A DNA stretch of 40,602 bases from Lentisphaerota bacterium (GTDB lineage Bacteria; Verrucomicrobiota; Lentisphaeria; Oligosphaerales; JABHEG01): the NCBI GenBank assembly GCA_018676675.1, contig JABHEG010000212.1, positions 1-40,602 of the forward strand. The letters are read 5' to 3'. The position numbers and the translations under genes were made by a program. This document shows, in pieces, positions 1-7,542 of the stretch; the first letter of the stretch is position 1; the number at the start of each line of letters is the position of its first letter. The notes under the pieces were generated by a model that did not search any database, had not been told where the DNA came from, and saw nothing but the letters and a program-made list of their open reading frames with translations.

Positions 1-185
1 ATGTATGTCTCAATCCCCTTGGGGCGGGGCGGGGTCGGGAAGGGCAGTGGGCTACCGCAACACCAAGACTGGCGAAGTGTCTCAATCCCCTTGGGGCGGG
101 GCGGGGTCGGGAAGATGACTGGGAAGATGAGGATGATTGGTACGAGCAGGTCTCAATCCCCTTGGGGCGGGGCGGGGTCGGGAAG
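1..185 (-). CRISPR. End of a CRISPR array: three repeats, two spacers
   Basis: Three identical 36-nt repeats lie at 7-42, 79-114 and 150-185, separated by spacers of 36 nt (43-78) and 35 nt (115-149). The array continues past the left edge. Read on the minus strand, each repeat starts CTTCCCGACCCC and ends GGGGATTGAGAC, so the 3' eight bases are ATTGAGAC. That resembles the 8-nt 5' handle left by Cas6 in type III crRNAs, and it makes leftward transcription the likely direction, with the leader to the right and newest spacers near 185. The repeat is very GC-rich and contains a short CCCC..GGGG stem. Orientation is an inference from the repeat end; the repeats themselves are seen directly. Confidence 0.97.
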
Positions 186-551
186 AACTAGCTTTCACTT
201 GCCTAAGAAGATACGCATGATGTTAGTAGGTTTCAAGGCTCCTTCTGCGAGAGAACCGGGATCTGCTGTTGATAACTCGGTGTTCTCGGCCAACGACAGG
301 GGACTTGTGTTGCTATCCAATGCCCGACAAGGGGTTAGTGAATGACGAAATGATTTACTGAACCGCAACGGGTTACGACACAGGTTCAGGGCGACTGAAC
401 GGTTCCCTCGTCCAGGTGTGGGTGCTTGGTGAAAGAGAGCAGAGCGGCATTTGGTTGAGCATGAAGATCGACAGGAAACATCACAGGGGGTCGGAAAAGC
501 CCCGCGGCGTAGCCTTTGTGTTGAGTAGAGCGCAACAACGGAGGCACACTG
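186..551 (-). promoter_or_regulatory. Probable CRISPR leader plus upstream region of the RT gene
   Basis: This 366-bp stretch lies between the last repeat and the RT-CAPP gene and carries no convincing gene. If the array is transcribed leftward, the first 100-150 bp next to position 186 should be the leader, and the remainder should hold the rightward promoter of the adaptation genes. A ribosome-binding site (GGAGG, 7 nt before the ATG at 552) is the only clear signal. I could not identify convincing -35/-10 boxes. Confidence 0.5.
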
Positions 552-3485
552 ATGACAACCACCGACGCCAACGAACTCGAGGCCATCTTCACCACGACTA
601 ATCTGCTGCGAGCTTGGGAGAACGTGGCAATGAAGAACACGGCCCCGGGCATCGACGGTGTGACTGTGGAGACCTTCAGTCGCAACCAGGCACAACGTCT
701 TGGCCACCTGCGCGACAGAATCTTGACTGGGCGCTATGAGCCCCAGCCGTATATCGTCTTTCCCAAAGAGAAACGCGACGGGGGCATCCGTGAACTGGTC
801 AACGCCACTGTGGGGGACAAGGTGGTGGCACGGACAGCCGCAACTGAGCTCGTGCGCCGGTATGACCGTTCCTTCGAGCCGCAGTCCTACGCCTACCGTC
901 CGGGCCGTGGTGCGCTGAAAGCGGTGTCCGCAGTCGAGCGTCACTGCCCCAAAGCCAGTCATGCCGTTCGCGCAGATATTCTCGCATTCTTCGACGAGAT
1001 GGACCACGCGACCTTGCGCTGTCTGCTGCTTCAGCTCGGCGAGAGCGAAGCCACGGTGGACTTCCTCATGCGTTGCGTGGATGCCGTGCGCTTTGATGGT
1101 GTCGAGAAACGTCAGCTGCACCGGGGCGTCCCCCAGGGCTCGCCGCTGGCACCCATCCTCTCCAATATCTACCTGCACCCCCTCGATACCGCCCTGAACG
1201 AGGGGCACTTCTGCTTCGCGCGTTACGCAGACGACTTGGTCGTTCTTGCCGGGGGGGCGGACCAGGCAAACGGCGCTCTTGCACGAATCCAGGAAGTCCT
1301 GTCCGAGTTGAAGCTGCGGCTCTCGATCGACAAGACCCGTGTGTACCCAGTAGATCAGTGCTTCCCTTTCCTGGGGTTCCTCTTCTCGCGAGATGGCAAG
1401 ACGCCGTGTCAGGAAGCTCGCAAGCGCGTCTCGGAACGCCTGCAGGAACACCCCCATAGCGATGAAAGCGATTCCGAGTACAAATCTCGACTCTCTGCCA
1501 TCCGCCGTGGCTGGAAGAACTACTTCGGGGAAGAACCGGAGACCGTAGCCCCTGCAGCCCACATCGACGTGGCGCAAGGCCAGCCAACACCAAACAGCGC
1601 CCCGCCCAAATCGACGAGGGAAGGCTCGACCTCACCCTCGGCATCCCCGCGGACCGATTCAGAAAGCTCCATGCTGTCCACTGCCTCCGCCGTCAACGCC
1701 GACACACCTGCATGTCAGACTGCCGGTGCGGAGCTGGCCCCAGCGGTCAAACAGCCGTGGGATGAGCTCGCGCACTCCGCCGCCGGGGTCGATACGCCGG
1801 TCGAGACCACAGGAAAATCGCCATGCACCGAAGGCATGGAGGCAGCAATCGCGTTGCGCGATTCGGGGCGGTACGGGGAGGCTATCTCACACTGTCGACG
1901 CCTGCTCAATCGTGAGGACATCGACATCGCGGATGGGGACCGCCGTGCTGCTTTCTCCCTCCTCGGCGAGTTGTATGAGCAGCAAGGCTTGATCGGTGCG
2001 GCTCGTCGTTGTTGGGATGCCGCGGGAGTCAAGCGCAAGGCCGAACCGGTCGGCACGGTACAGGGAGTCGTCAGCACAGCCCGCATGGTTGGGAACTGGG
2101 TGCAGTGGTTCGCATACGGCCATGGATCCGTGACTCGGCAATACGTGGATTCAATGGGACGTCACGGCTACCGTCCCGCCTCGAAAACGCTGAACGCGAG
2201 GTATTTGCGCGACCATTGGGAAGGCCGCCACACCTTGGCTGTGCCTGTCTTCGGCAAGGGTGACCATGTGGCCTTCGCGGTCATTGATCTTGATGTGAGT
2301 CGACGTGTTCTGGACACCCTCACGCAAGCGGAGCTCCAAGCCAAGCGTGTCGAGTTGCTGGATGATGCCCTGGGTTTGGTTGACGTCGCACACCGCGCCG
2401 GAGTTGACGGCGTGATCGAGGACTCGGGCTGCAAGGGATACCATGTCTGGTTTTTCTTGCGCAACCCGGTCTCGGCAAAGCTGGCTCGGCACTTTCTGGC
2501 CGAGCTCTGTCGCGTTGCAGGAGACTCCCCGGGGGGCACGCACAGGGAGCTCCTGCCCGGCTCGGACACATGCCCACCGGATGGCAATGGGGCACGGATC
2601 AAGCTGCCGTTGGGAATCCATCGCCTGACCGGGACCCGCTGCGGTTTCATCAACCCCGACGGTTCGAGTTGCACCCCGGTCGAGGAGCAGCAGGTGGTTC
2701 GTGGACGGACGGATGCGGGACGGATGCGGAACGCCATCGAGAAGTGGACCCGCTGGCAGAGCGCCGACCAGCCACCGCGAACTCCTCAACCGCATGCCCC
2801 ACTCGGCGGTGCCCTCAATGCAACGGGGCTCAAGGAGGTGCGTGCCGGTTGTGCGGTGCTGCGGGCCCTGCAGAGGAAGGCGTCTGAGACACACGACCTC
2901 TCACACCACGAGCGGACCGTCCTGCGCGGTATCCTGGCTCCACTGGGCCCCGCGGGCCACGGCGAGCTCCACCGCATTGTTCGCCATTGCCGCAATTATG
3001 ACCGGCGCCTCACCGACCGTATGATCGGCTCGGCCGGGCCGAAGCCGCTCGGCTGCCGGCGGATCAAAGAGATCCTCGGGCCGTTCGCGGACGAAGTGGG
3101 CTGCGCGTGTCACTTCAAGCCGAAGAAGGGTGAGTATGCGCATCCGCTTCGGCATGTGGAACAGGCAGCAACTCGTGCGAACGAGCCCCCCGCCGGTGTT
3201 GAATCCAAACGCGAGCGGAATGGCGATGGGAGATGTGAGGCCCCGGCAGCAGGCCGTGGGACTGGGGCCCCGTCGCCGGCCGGCACCGGGGACGCACGCC
3301 TCCTGGCGACCGATGCGGTCAGCATGCTGCTGCACACTTACCATGCGCGACGGGCAGACTTGCTCGAGATTCAGGGCCAGTTGCAGGATGCGTGCGACCG
3401 CTCGGGGCAGTTGGTGGTGCCATTCGGAACGTTATGCGTCGCCGGGCCGGATCCGGAGCTCCAGAATTGGGTCGTGCGGCTGTGA
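552..3485 (+). CDS. CRISPR-associated reverse transcriptase fused to primase-polymerase (RT-CAPP)
   Basis: This 977-residue fusion probably copies RNA or DNA for spacer acquisition together with Cas1 and Cas2. Residues 1-325 form a group II intron-like reverse transcriptase: ADI..FFD around 142-148, RGVPQGSPLAPILSN at 191-205, the catalytic YADD at 225-228, and GFLF at 275-278. A poorly conserved Ser/Pro/Ala-rich linker (about 330-420) and a short TPR-like helical stretch (430-495) follow. An archaeo-eukaryotic primase domain then shows the metal site VIDLDVS (DLD at 579-581), SGCKGYHVW (625-633) and ARIKLPLGIH (681-690). A Cys/His-containing tail near 855-870 could bind metal or an iron-sulfur cluster. 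The start has GGAGG 7 nt upstream. RT fusions to CRISPR-associated primase-polymerase are a known but uncommon class; here cas1 is a separate gene. Confidence 0.9.
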   Translation: MTTTDANELEAIFTTTNLLRAWENVAMKNTAPGIDGVTVETFSRNQAQRLGHLRDRILTGRYEPQPYIVFPKEKRDGGIRELVNATVGDKVVARTAATELVRRYDRSFEPQSYAYRPGRGALKAVSAVERHCPKASHAVRADILAFFDEMDHATLRCLLLQLGESEATVDFLMRCVDAVRFDGVEKRQLHRGVPQGSPLAPILSNIYLHPLDTALNEGHFCFARYADDLVVLAGGADQANGALARIQEVLSELKLRLSIDKTRVYPVDQCFPFLGFLFSRDGKTPCQEARKRVSERLQEHPHSDESDSEYKSRLSAIRRGWKNYFGEEPETVAPAAHIDVAQGQPTPNSAPPKSTREGSTSPSASPRTDSESSMLSTASAVNADTPACQTAGAELAPAVKQPWDELAHSAAGVDTPVETTGKSPCTEGMEAAIALRDSGRYGEAISHCRRLLNREDIDIADGDRRAAFSLLGELYEQQGLIGAARRCWDAAGVKRKAEPVGTVQGVVSTARMVGNWVQWFAYGHGSVTRQYVDSMGRHGYRPASKTLNARYLRDHWEGRHTLAVPVFGKGDHVAFAVIDLDVSRRVLDTLTQAELQAKRVELLDDALGLVDVAHRAGVDGVIEDSGCKGYHVWFFLRNPVSAKLARHFLAELCRVAGDSPGGTHRELLPGSDTCPPDGNGARIKLPLGIHRLTGTRCGFINPDGSSCTPVEEQQVVRGRTDAGRMRNAIEKWTRWQSADQPPRTPQPHAPLGGALNATGLKEVRAGCAVLRALQRKASETHDLSHHERTVLRGILAPLGPAGHGELHRIVRHCRNYDRRLTDRMIGSAGPKPLGCRRIKEILGPFADEVGCACHFKPKKGEYAHPLRHVEQAATRANEPPAGVESKRERNGDGRCEAPAAGRGTGAPSPAGTGDARLLATDAVSMLLHTYHARRADLLEIQGQLQDACDRSGQLVVPFGTLCVAGPDPELQNWVVRL

Positions 3486-3699
3486 GTCAGCTGAGAATGG
3501 AAAAAACGATCGGGGCATGGCAGCTCCTCCCACAATGGGCGGCGGGACATTCGCGCCGACACCCGGAATCGCTGGTCTCGGAGGCTCCGGACCACTGGTA
3601 TCCGCGGACGCGCCCCACGGGGGGGACGGTTCCGTTCCCTGGCGAGAGATCGCCGGGCAATCGTCATCAGGTAGAACGCGGTCGAAAGGACATCGTGCA

Positions 3700-4677
3700 A
3701 TGAGTGTACTCTATCTTCGAAATCAAGGCTGTTATCTCCGCAAGAACGGCGGGCGTTACGTTATCACGCAGAAGCAGGAGGAGATCAAGTCTGTCCCCAA
3801 AGCGGCCGTTGAGCGCGTTGTTGTTCTGGGGAACTGCCAGATCAGCACGCAGGCCATGAGCGATCTTCTCGGCGACGGTGTGGAGATTGTGTACTTGGGC
3901 GCGAATGGTCGTTTCAAGGGAATCCTCGAGCCGGGCTATCCGAGGAACGTCTTCGTGCGGTTGGCGCAGTACGAGCGGTCGCTTGATCCAGAGTATTCTG
4001 TGGCGGTTGCCCGTGAAGTGGCCAGAGCGAAGCTCGAGGGGAGTCTGCGCAGTATCGCGGCTTGGACACGCCGCGGGTGGCTCGATTCAGATGGGCACGA
4101 GGCGCCCATCAAGGCGGCGCAGCAGCGCCTGAAAAGGTGCTCGGATGCAGCGTCTGTACGTGGTCAGGAAGCAGGGGCGGCGCGCGCACACTTTGCCGCT
4201 CTGGGCGATGCGCTGCCGCCGCCCTTCGAATGGCACGGCAGGAACCGGCGTCCCCCGCGTGACCCGGTGAACGCCCTTCTGTCATTGACGTACATGCTGG
4301 CGCTCTCCGAGGTGGTCAGCGCCTGCTATGCACACGGACTAGACCCCTGCATCGGCTTCCTACATGAACTCGACTACAGCCGCCCCAGCCTCGCCCTGGA
4401 CCTTCTTGAGCCGCTACGCACGTTGCACTGTGACCACATCGTTCTGGGCTGCCTGCAACGCGAAGACCTTGGCATCGGCGACTTCCAGTATTCGGAGGAG
4501 CAGGGCTGTCGGCTCACCACGGAGGGGTTCCGGCCCTATATCGATCAGTACCACAGGGCGTCCACGAAGGGGATTGGGAAGCGACCATCCCTCGTGTCAC
4601 ACGCGAATGCACTCGCCACGGCGATGGCCAATGCCGTGCGTCAGCGGATCCCTCTTGTCCTTGAATCCCTGCATTGA
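3700..4677 (+). CDS. cas1: CRISPR integrase Cas1
   Basis: Cas1 is the integrase that inserts new spacers at the leader end of the array, as a complex with Cas2. The protein has 325 residues, normal for the family. The metal-binding residues are present: Glu204 in LSEVV, His222 in GFLHE, and Asp234/Glu237 in LALDLLEPLR. The preceding RNRRPPRDPVNALLS segment is also typical. The frame is open further upstream to 3130, but that extension only shadows the end of the RT gene. GAAAGGA lies about 9 nt before the ATG at 3700, so I chose that start. The gap of about 210 bp after RT-CAPP contains no gene. Co-directional with RT-CAPP and cas2. Confidence 0.95.
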   Translation: MSVLYLRNQGCYLRKNGGRYVITQKQEEIKSVPKAAVERVVVLGNCQISTQAMSDLLGDGVEIVYLGANGRFKGILEPGYPRNVFVRLAQYERSLDPEYSVAVAREVARAKLEGSLRSIAAWTRRGWLDSDGHEAPIKAAQQRLKRCSDAASVRGQEAGAARAHFAALGDALPPPFEWHGRNRRPPRDPVNALLSLTYMLALSEVVSACYAHGLDPCIGFLHELDYSRPSLALDLLEPLRTLHCDHIVLGCLQREDLGIGDFQYSEEQGCRLTTEGFRPYIDQYHRASTKGIGKRPSLVSHANALATAMANAVRQRIPLVLESLH

Positions 4678-4987
4678 CCCAGGCCCATCACGGCACGGAT
4701 CTCCACAAGCCCCGGCTCCGGCGTGAATGGAGCAGTCATACCACGGAGGGGTGTGGCTGCCGGTGGCCTTACAGTGCGCCTGGCCCTCCGAGCGCGAAGG
4801 TGTTGCATGGCGTGCCACGCAACTTACTTCGGCCTCGCGGTCCATCGTTCGGCTCGTGCCCAAATGGACGCAAGTTGCGGCCACCAATCGTGCCGACGGC
4901 CAGTGATGCATGCGCCGCATGGCGCTCAAATCGGCCCTTTTTCCGACATTAAACCGCAGTCCTTCCTAATCCGGGAACCTCAATCGC
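4678..4987. other. Intergenic region between cas1 and cas2 with a hairpin
   Basis: This 310-bp gap has no credible open reading frame. The one structure I can see is a near-perfect inverted repeat at 4802-4823 (arms GTTGC and GCAAC, with inner TGGC/GCCA pairing), which could fold into a short RNA hairpin. There is no run of T after it, so it is not an obvious intrinsic terminator. Such a long gap between cas1 and cas2 is unusual, because these genes are normally adjacent or overlapping. Confidence 0.45.
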
Positions 4988-5263
4988 ATGGACTACTTGG
5001 CTGTCTATGACATCGCCGACCCCAAACGCCTTCGACGCGTGGCGAAAGTCATGGAAGCCTACGGAAACCGGGTTCAGAAGTCGGTCTTCGAATGCACGCT
5101 GAGTGACCAAGCGTTCACGGACCTGCAGCGCTGGGCGAAGAAGGTGCTGGAACCTGCCGAGGATTCGGTTCGCATCTACCCGCTGTATGCGGATAGTCGT
5201 CTTCGGCAGATCATCCTTGGTCAAGGTGAGATCATGCCGGCCCAGCAATGCCTGGTGATCTGA
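4988..5263 (+). CDS. cas2: CRISPR adaptation protein Cas2
   Basis: Cas2 is the small ferredoxin-fold dimer that bridges two Cas1 dimers during spacer integration. The 91-residue product starts MDYLAVYDIAD, with the conserved Asp8 at the end of the first strand, followed by an RL-R-V helix, the FECTLS strand and RIYPLYADSR, all standard Cas2 features. The C-terminal 28 codons plus roughly 40 bp of downstream sequence recur as a decayed copy at 10596-10720. The next genes to the right are on the opposite strand, so cas2 ends the rightward adaptation transcript. Confidence 0.95.
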   Translation: MDYLAVYDIADPKRLRRVAKVMEAYGNRVQKSVFECTLSDQAFTDLQRWAKKVLEPAEDSVRIYPLYADSRLRQIILGQGEIMPAQQCLVI

Positions 5264-5507
5264 GCCGATGTCTGTGGAGGCCACGTCCTGCTGCCGTAAG
5301 GAACACTCGCTGGTCGTGTCCGGTGGAAACGGCTTACCTGGTGTTGTGTGCAGGCCACGCGCCCTGCGGCCAAAAGCAACAGAGACGTTACTTCCGAGGG
5401 CGGTGTAGGCAGGCATGACGGAGGGCGTGTTTCTGGAGGCAGAGATCCCCGCAGCAAGAACGCAAAACCAATCGATGTCGACAGGGAGGCAGGCAATGGA
5501 GCATTCT

Positions 5508-5759
5508 TCAGTCGCCCGCGGTCAGCTTGTAGTCGATGGCTCGTAGCGCCTCAATCGGTGACACCCGCTCCCGGAACGAAGGGACGACCTCGTCGATCTC
5601 GGGATTGCCGCATTTCGGGCCTTTCTCCGGGGGGAGTGTGCGCAGTTCCAGATCAACCCCTGAGATGTAGTCGCCATGGCCGCCAAGCGTGAGGACGACA
5701 TGTCAGCCGCAGCTTCTGCAGATGAGCTTCGCCTTCCGTTTCGGGATCCATATGGGCAT
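5508..5759 (-). pseudogene. Small zinc-ribbon gene with an in-frame TGA
   Basis: An ATG at 5759 has GGGAGA about 9 nt upstream and opens a frame reading MPIWIPKRK, then ICRSCG, then a TGA stop at 5703-5705. The same frame stays open for another 64 codons to 5508, beginning HVVLTLGGHGDY and continuing through GPKCGNPEID to KLTAGD. The second half looks coding in composition, and the cysteine pattern (CxxCG early, a PKCGN later) suggests one zinc-ribbon protein of about 83 residues interrupted at codon 19. A TGG-to-TGA mutation would explain it; a sequencing error or recoding (selenocysteine) are alternatives. It starts 40 bp after the GTPase gene and would be the last gene of that operon. Confidence 0.55.
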
Positions 5760-5799
5760 CTTCCGTCTCTCCCTGTGCACGAAGATCGCGAGGGATCCG

Positions 5800-7539
5800 C
5801 TATTCCGGCTGGTTCCGGGCACCGTTCAGGAGCTGGAGGATGTGCCCGATCTCCCTGCCAATGCCGGCCAGGGCGGTCAGCAACTCGGCCTTGTCCTCGG
5901 CGGCCCGGGCGAGTGCTTCGCGCTTGTCGTGCATGTCTGCGATTTCCGCCTTGAAGAGCGCGTCGATTCCCGCGTAGGTGTCGTCGATCGCCTTGCAGGC
6001 GACAACGGCGGTTTGGGTCAAGGCCTCACGCACTTTGGCTTTGAATCTGAGACGTTCCCGCTCTCGTTCCTCTGCTTCCCTCTCGTCTCGGTAGTTGAGA
6101 TATCCCTCGAAGGCAATGGCGAGAAAGGGGAGTACCTTGCCGAGCCGACCAAGCCATTTCTCGAGGGCTTCTCCCAGCTTTATCTTCCCCCAGGGACGGA
6201 ATTTTCGGAATTTCGCAATCTGCTCCACAAGGGCTCTGCTGATTTCCTCGCTCTTAGCGGCGAGCTCTTTTCCTCCTCGCTTCACCATCTCGCTCACGCC
6301 CAGTTTCCTGGCCAGGTCCCCTGCCATGTCCTTCGAGGGAGCAGCCATGGTCCCAGCATCACCCCTGCTGTCCAAATCCTTCCTGAGGATCTGGTTCAAC
6401 GCCACGCCCGTCGGGGACTCATTGAGCTCAAGCAGCTTGTCGGCCAGCGAGTTGGAGGCGGAGGCCACGATGGCCTCAAGGCCGCAGATGGCCTGTTGGT
6501 AAGCGTTCAGGGCTTCGGCATCCGCATCGGCCCAGGCTGAGCGGATTTCTTCCGCCTCGGCTTGGTTCTCGATCCTGAATACCACGGGTTCTGAGAGTCT
6601 TCTGATGTTGTGCTTCAGCGTTGCCTTGAGGTTGAGGACTTCAAGATTGGCCGAGCGCTGGACCTGTCCGTAGATGCCGAGGCGCCGGTGCAGGTACTCC
6701 AGTGTGAGGCGCTGGGCGCCGTCTCCGTCTTTCGTGGCCGCAGCAATGGCATCGTTGACAATTCGCAGACGCACCTGAAGTGGGCGTGCCAGACGTCCGG
6801 CGGCGCCCCGTTCAAGACAGAGCTCGTCGATGGCCTTGACCAACGTGTCCAGACGGCTGTCGATGAGCAATTCCCGACGCTCTTCTGGATCCCCCTCGTC
6901 GAGAGCATCGAGGTAGTCCCTAGCGGACACGAAAACGGGGGAGAACTGCTCGACGGGAATGGGTGCCAGCCGTTCCTCCAGGGCGGACGTCATAGCAGCA
7001 ATGGCGGTCTCCGCGCTTCGGCTTGTCAGGTTGACTCGGTCGAACTGGTTGACGACGATGAGTGTCTGCCGGTCTTTCCTAAACTCTTCGACTGTCCTCT
7101 TGAAGTAGGGCAGGCTTTCAGCATTGAACAGTTCGTTGGTGACGACAAACAGGAGAAGGTCGGAGTCCATGATTGCCTTGTAGGCCTTGCGGTCGTGCGC
7201 GAGCTGGCCGGACAGCATGCCGGGCATGTCGATGAGCATGAGATCATCTCGGTAGCGGATCATGTCGACGTTCTGCGTCGTGACGTCCCCGTCAGTCTCC
7301 AGCGTCTCTCCAGTTAACGCCTCGATCAGGCTGCTCTTTCCAACCGAGTATTCCCCGGCGACGGCGACGGCGAGCACGGGCGAGTCCGCGGAGACGTGGC
7401 GAAGCTCTTGGACGAGCGATCCGAAGGCATCGTCCTTGGCCATGGGTGCCAGCGCCTTGTAGAGGGACGCGTCAACCTGTTTGGTCTTCTCTCGCACGTC
7501 GACGAACAGGAGGGTGCAGTCTTTCAGGGTGTTCTTCAT
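5800..7539 (-). CDS. Dynamin-like GTPase
   Basis: A 579-residue GTPase of the dynamin/LeoA type, a group that binds membranes and remodels them on GTP hydrolysis. The G1 P-loop AGEYSVGKSS is at 61-70, a Thr-containing switch (DVTTQN) near 85-90, G3 DMPG at 104-107 and G4 NQFD at 164-167. The remainder is long and mostly helical, with a hydrophobic stretch (VLPFLAIAFEGYL) late in the protein that may touch membrane. It directly follows the KH-bearing GTPase gene with a 3-nt gap, and AAGGA sits 11 nt before the ATG. Tandem pairs of dynamin-like GTPases are common in bacteria and usually form hetero-oligomers, so the two probably act together. Confidence 0.85.
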   Translation of the reverse strand: MKNTLKDCTLLFVDVREKTKQVDASLYKALAPMAKDDAFGSLVQELRHVSADSPVLAVAVAGEYSVGKSSLIEALTGETLETDGDVTTQNVDMIRYRDDLMLIDMPGMLSGQLAHDRKAYKAIMDSDLLLFVVTNELFNAESLPYFKRTVEEFRKDRQTLIVVNQFDRVNLTSRSAETAIAAMTSALEERLAPIPVEQFSPVFVSARDYLDALDEGDPEERRELLIDSRLDTLVKAIDELCLERGAAGRLARPLQVRLRIVNDAIAAATKDGDGAQRLTLEYLHRRLGIYGQVQRSANLEVLNLKATLKHNIRRLSEPVVFRIENQAEAEEIRSAWADADAEALNAYQQAICGLEAIVASASNSLADKLLELNESPTGVALNQILRKDLDSRGDAGTMAAPSKDMAGDLARKLGVSEMVKRGGKELAAKSEEISRALVEQIAKFRKFRPWGKIKLGEALEKWLGRLGKVLPFLAIAFEGYLNYRDEREAEERERERLRFKAKVREALTQTAVVACKAIDDTYAGIDALFKAEIADMHDKREALARAAEDKAELLTALAGIGREIGHILQLLNGARNQPE

Positions 7540-7542
7540 GAT

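Noticed and set aside
1..345. Open frame across the CRISPR repeats on the plus strand
   Set aside because: It is only a translation of the repeats and leader, with repeated SIPLGRGG peptides.
195..1577. 460-residue open frame antisense to the RT gene
   Set aside because: Antisense shadow of a GC-rich coding region; no ribosome-binding site and no sensible domains, whereas the plus strand shows clear RT motifs.
3130..3699. N-terminal extension of Cas1
   Set aside because: The frame is open but overlaps the RT-CAPP end and has no Cas1-like sequence before residue 1 at 3700.
5703..5705. Confident selenocysteine call for the in-frame TGA
   Set aside because: No convincing SECIS hairpin could be made by eye after the TGA, and TGA is a normal stop for many genes here; a nonsense mutation is simpler.
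5689..6540. 283-residue plus-strand frame
   Set aside because: Antisense shadow of the dynamin-like GTPase gene.
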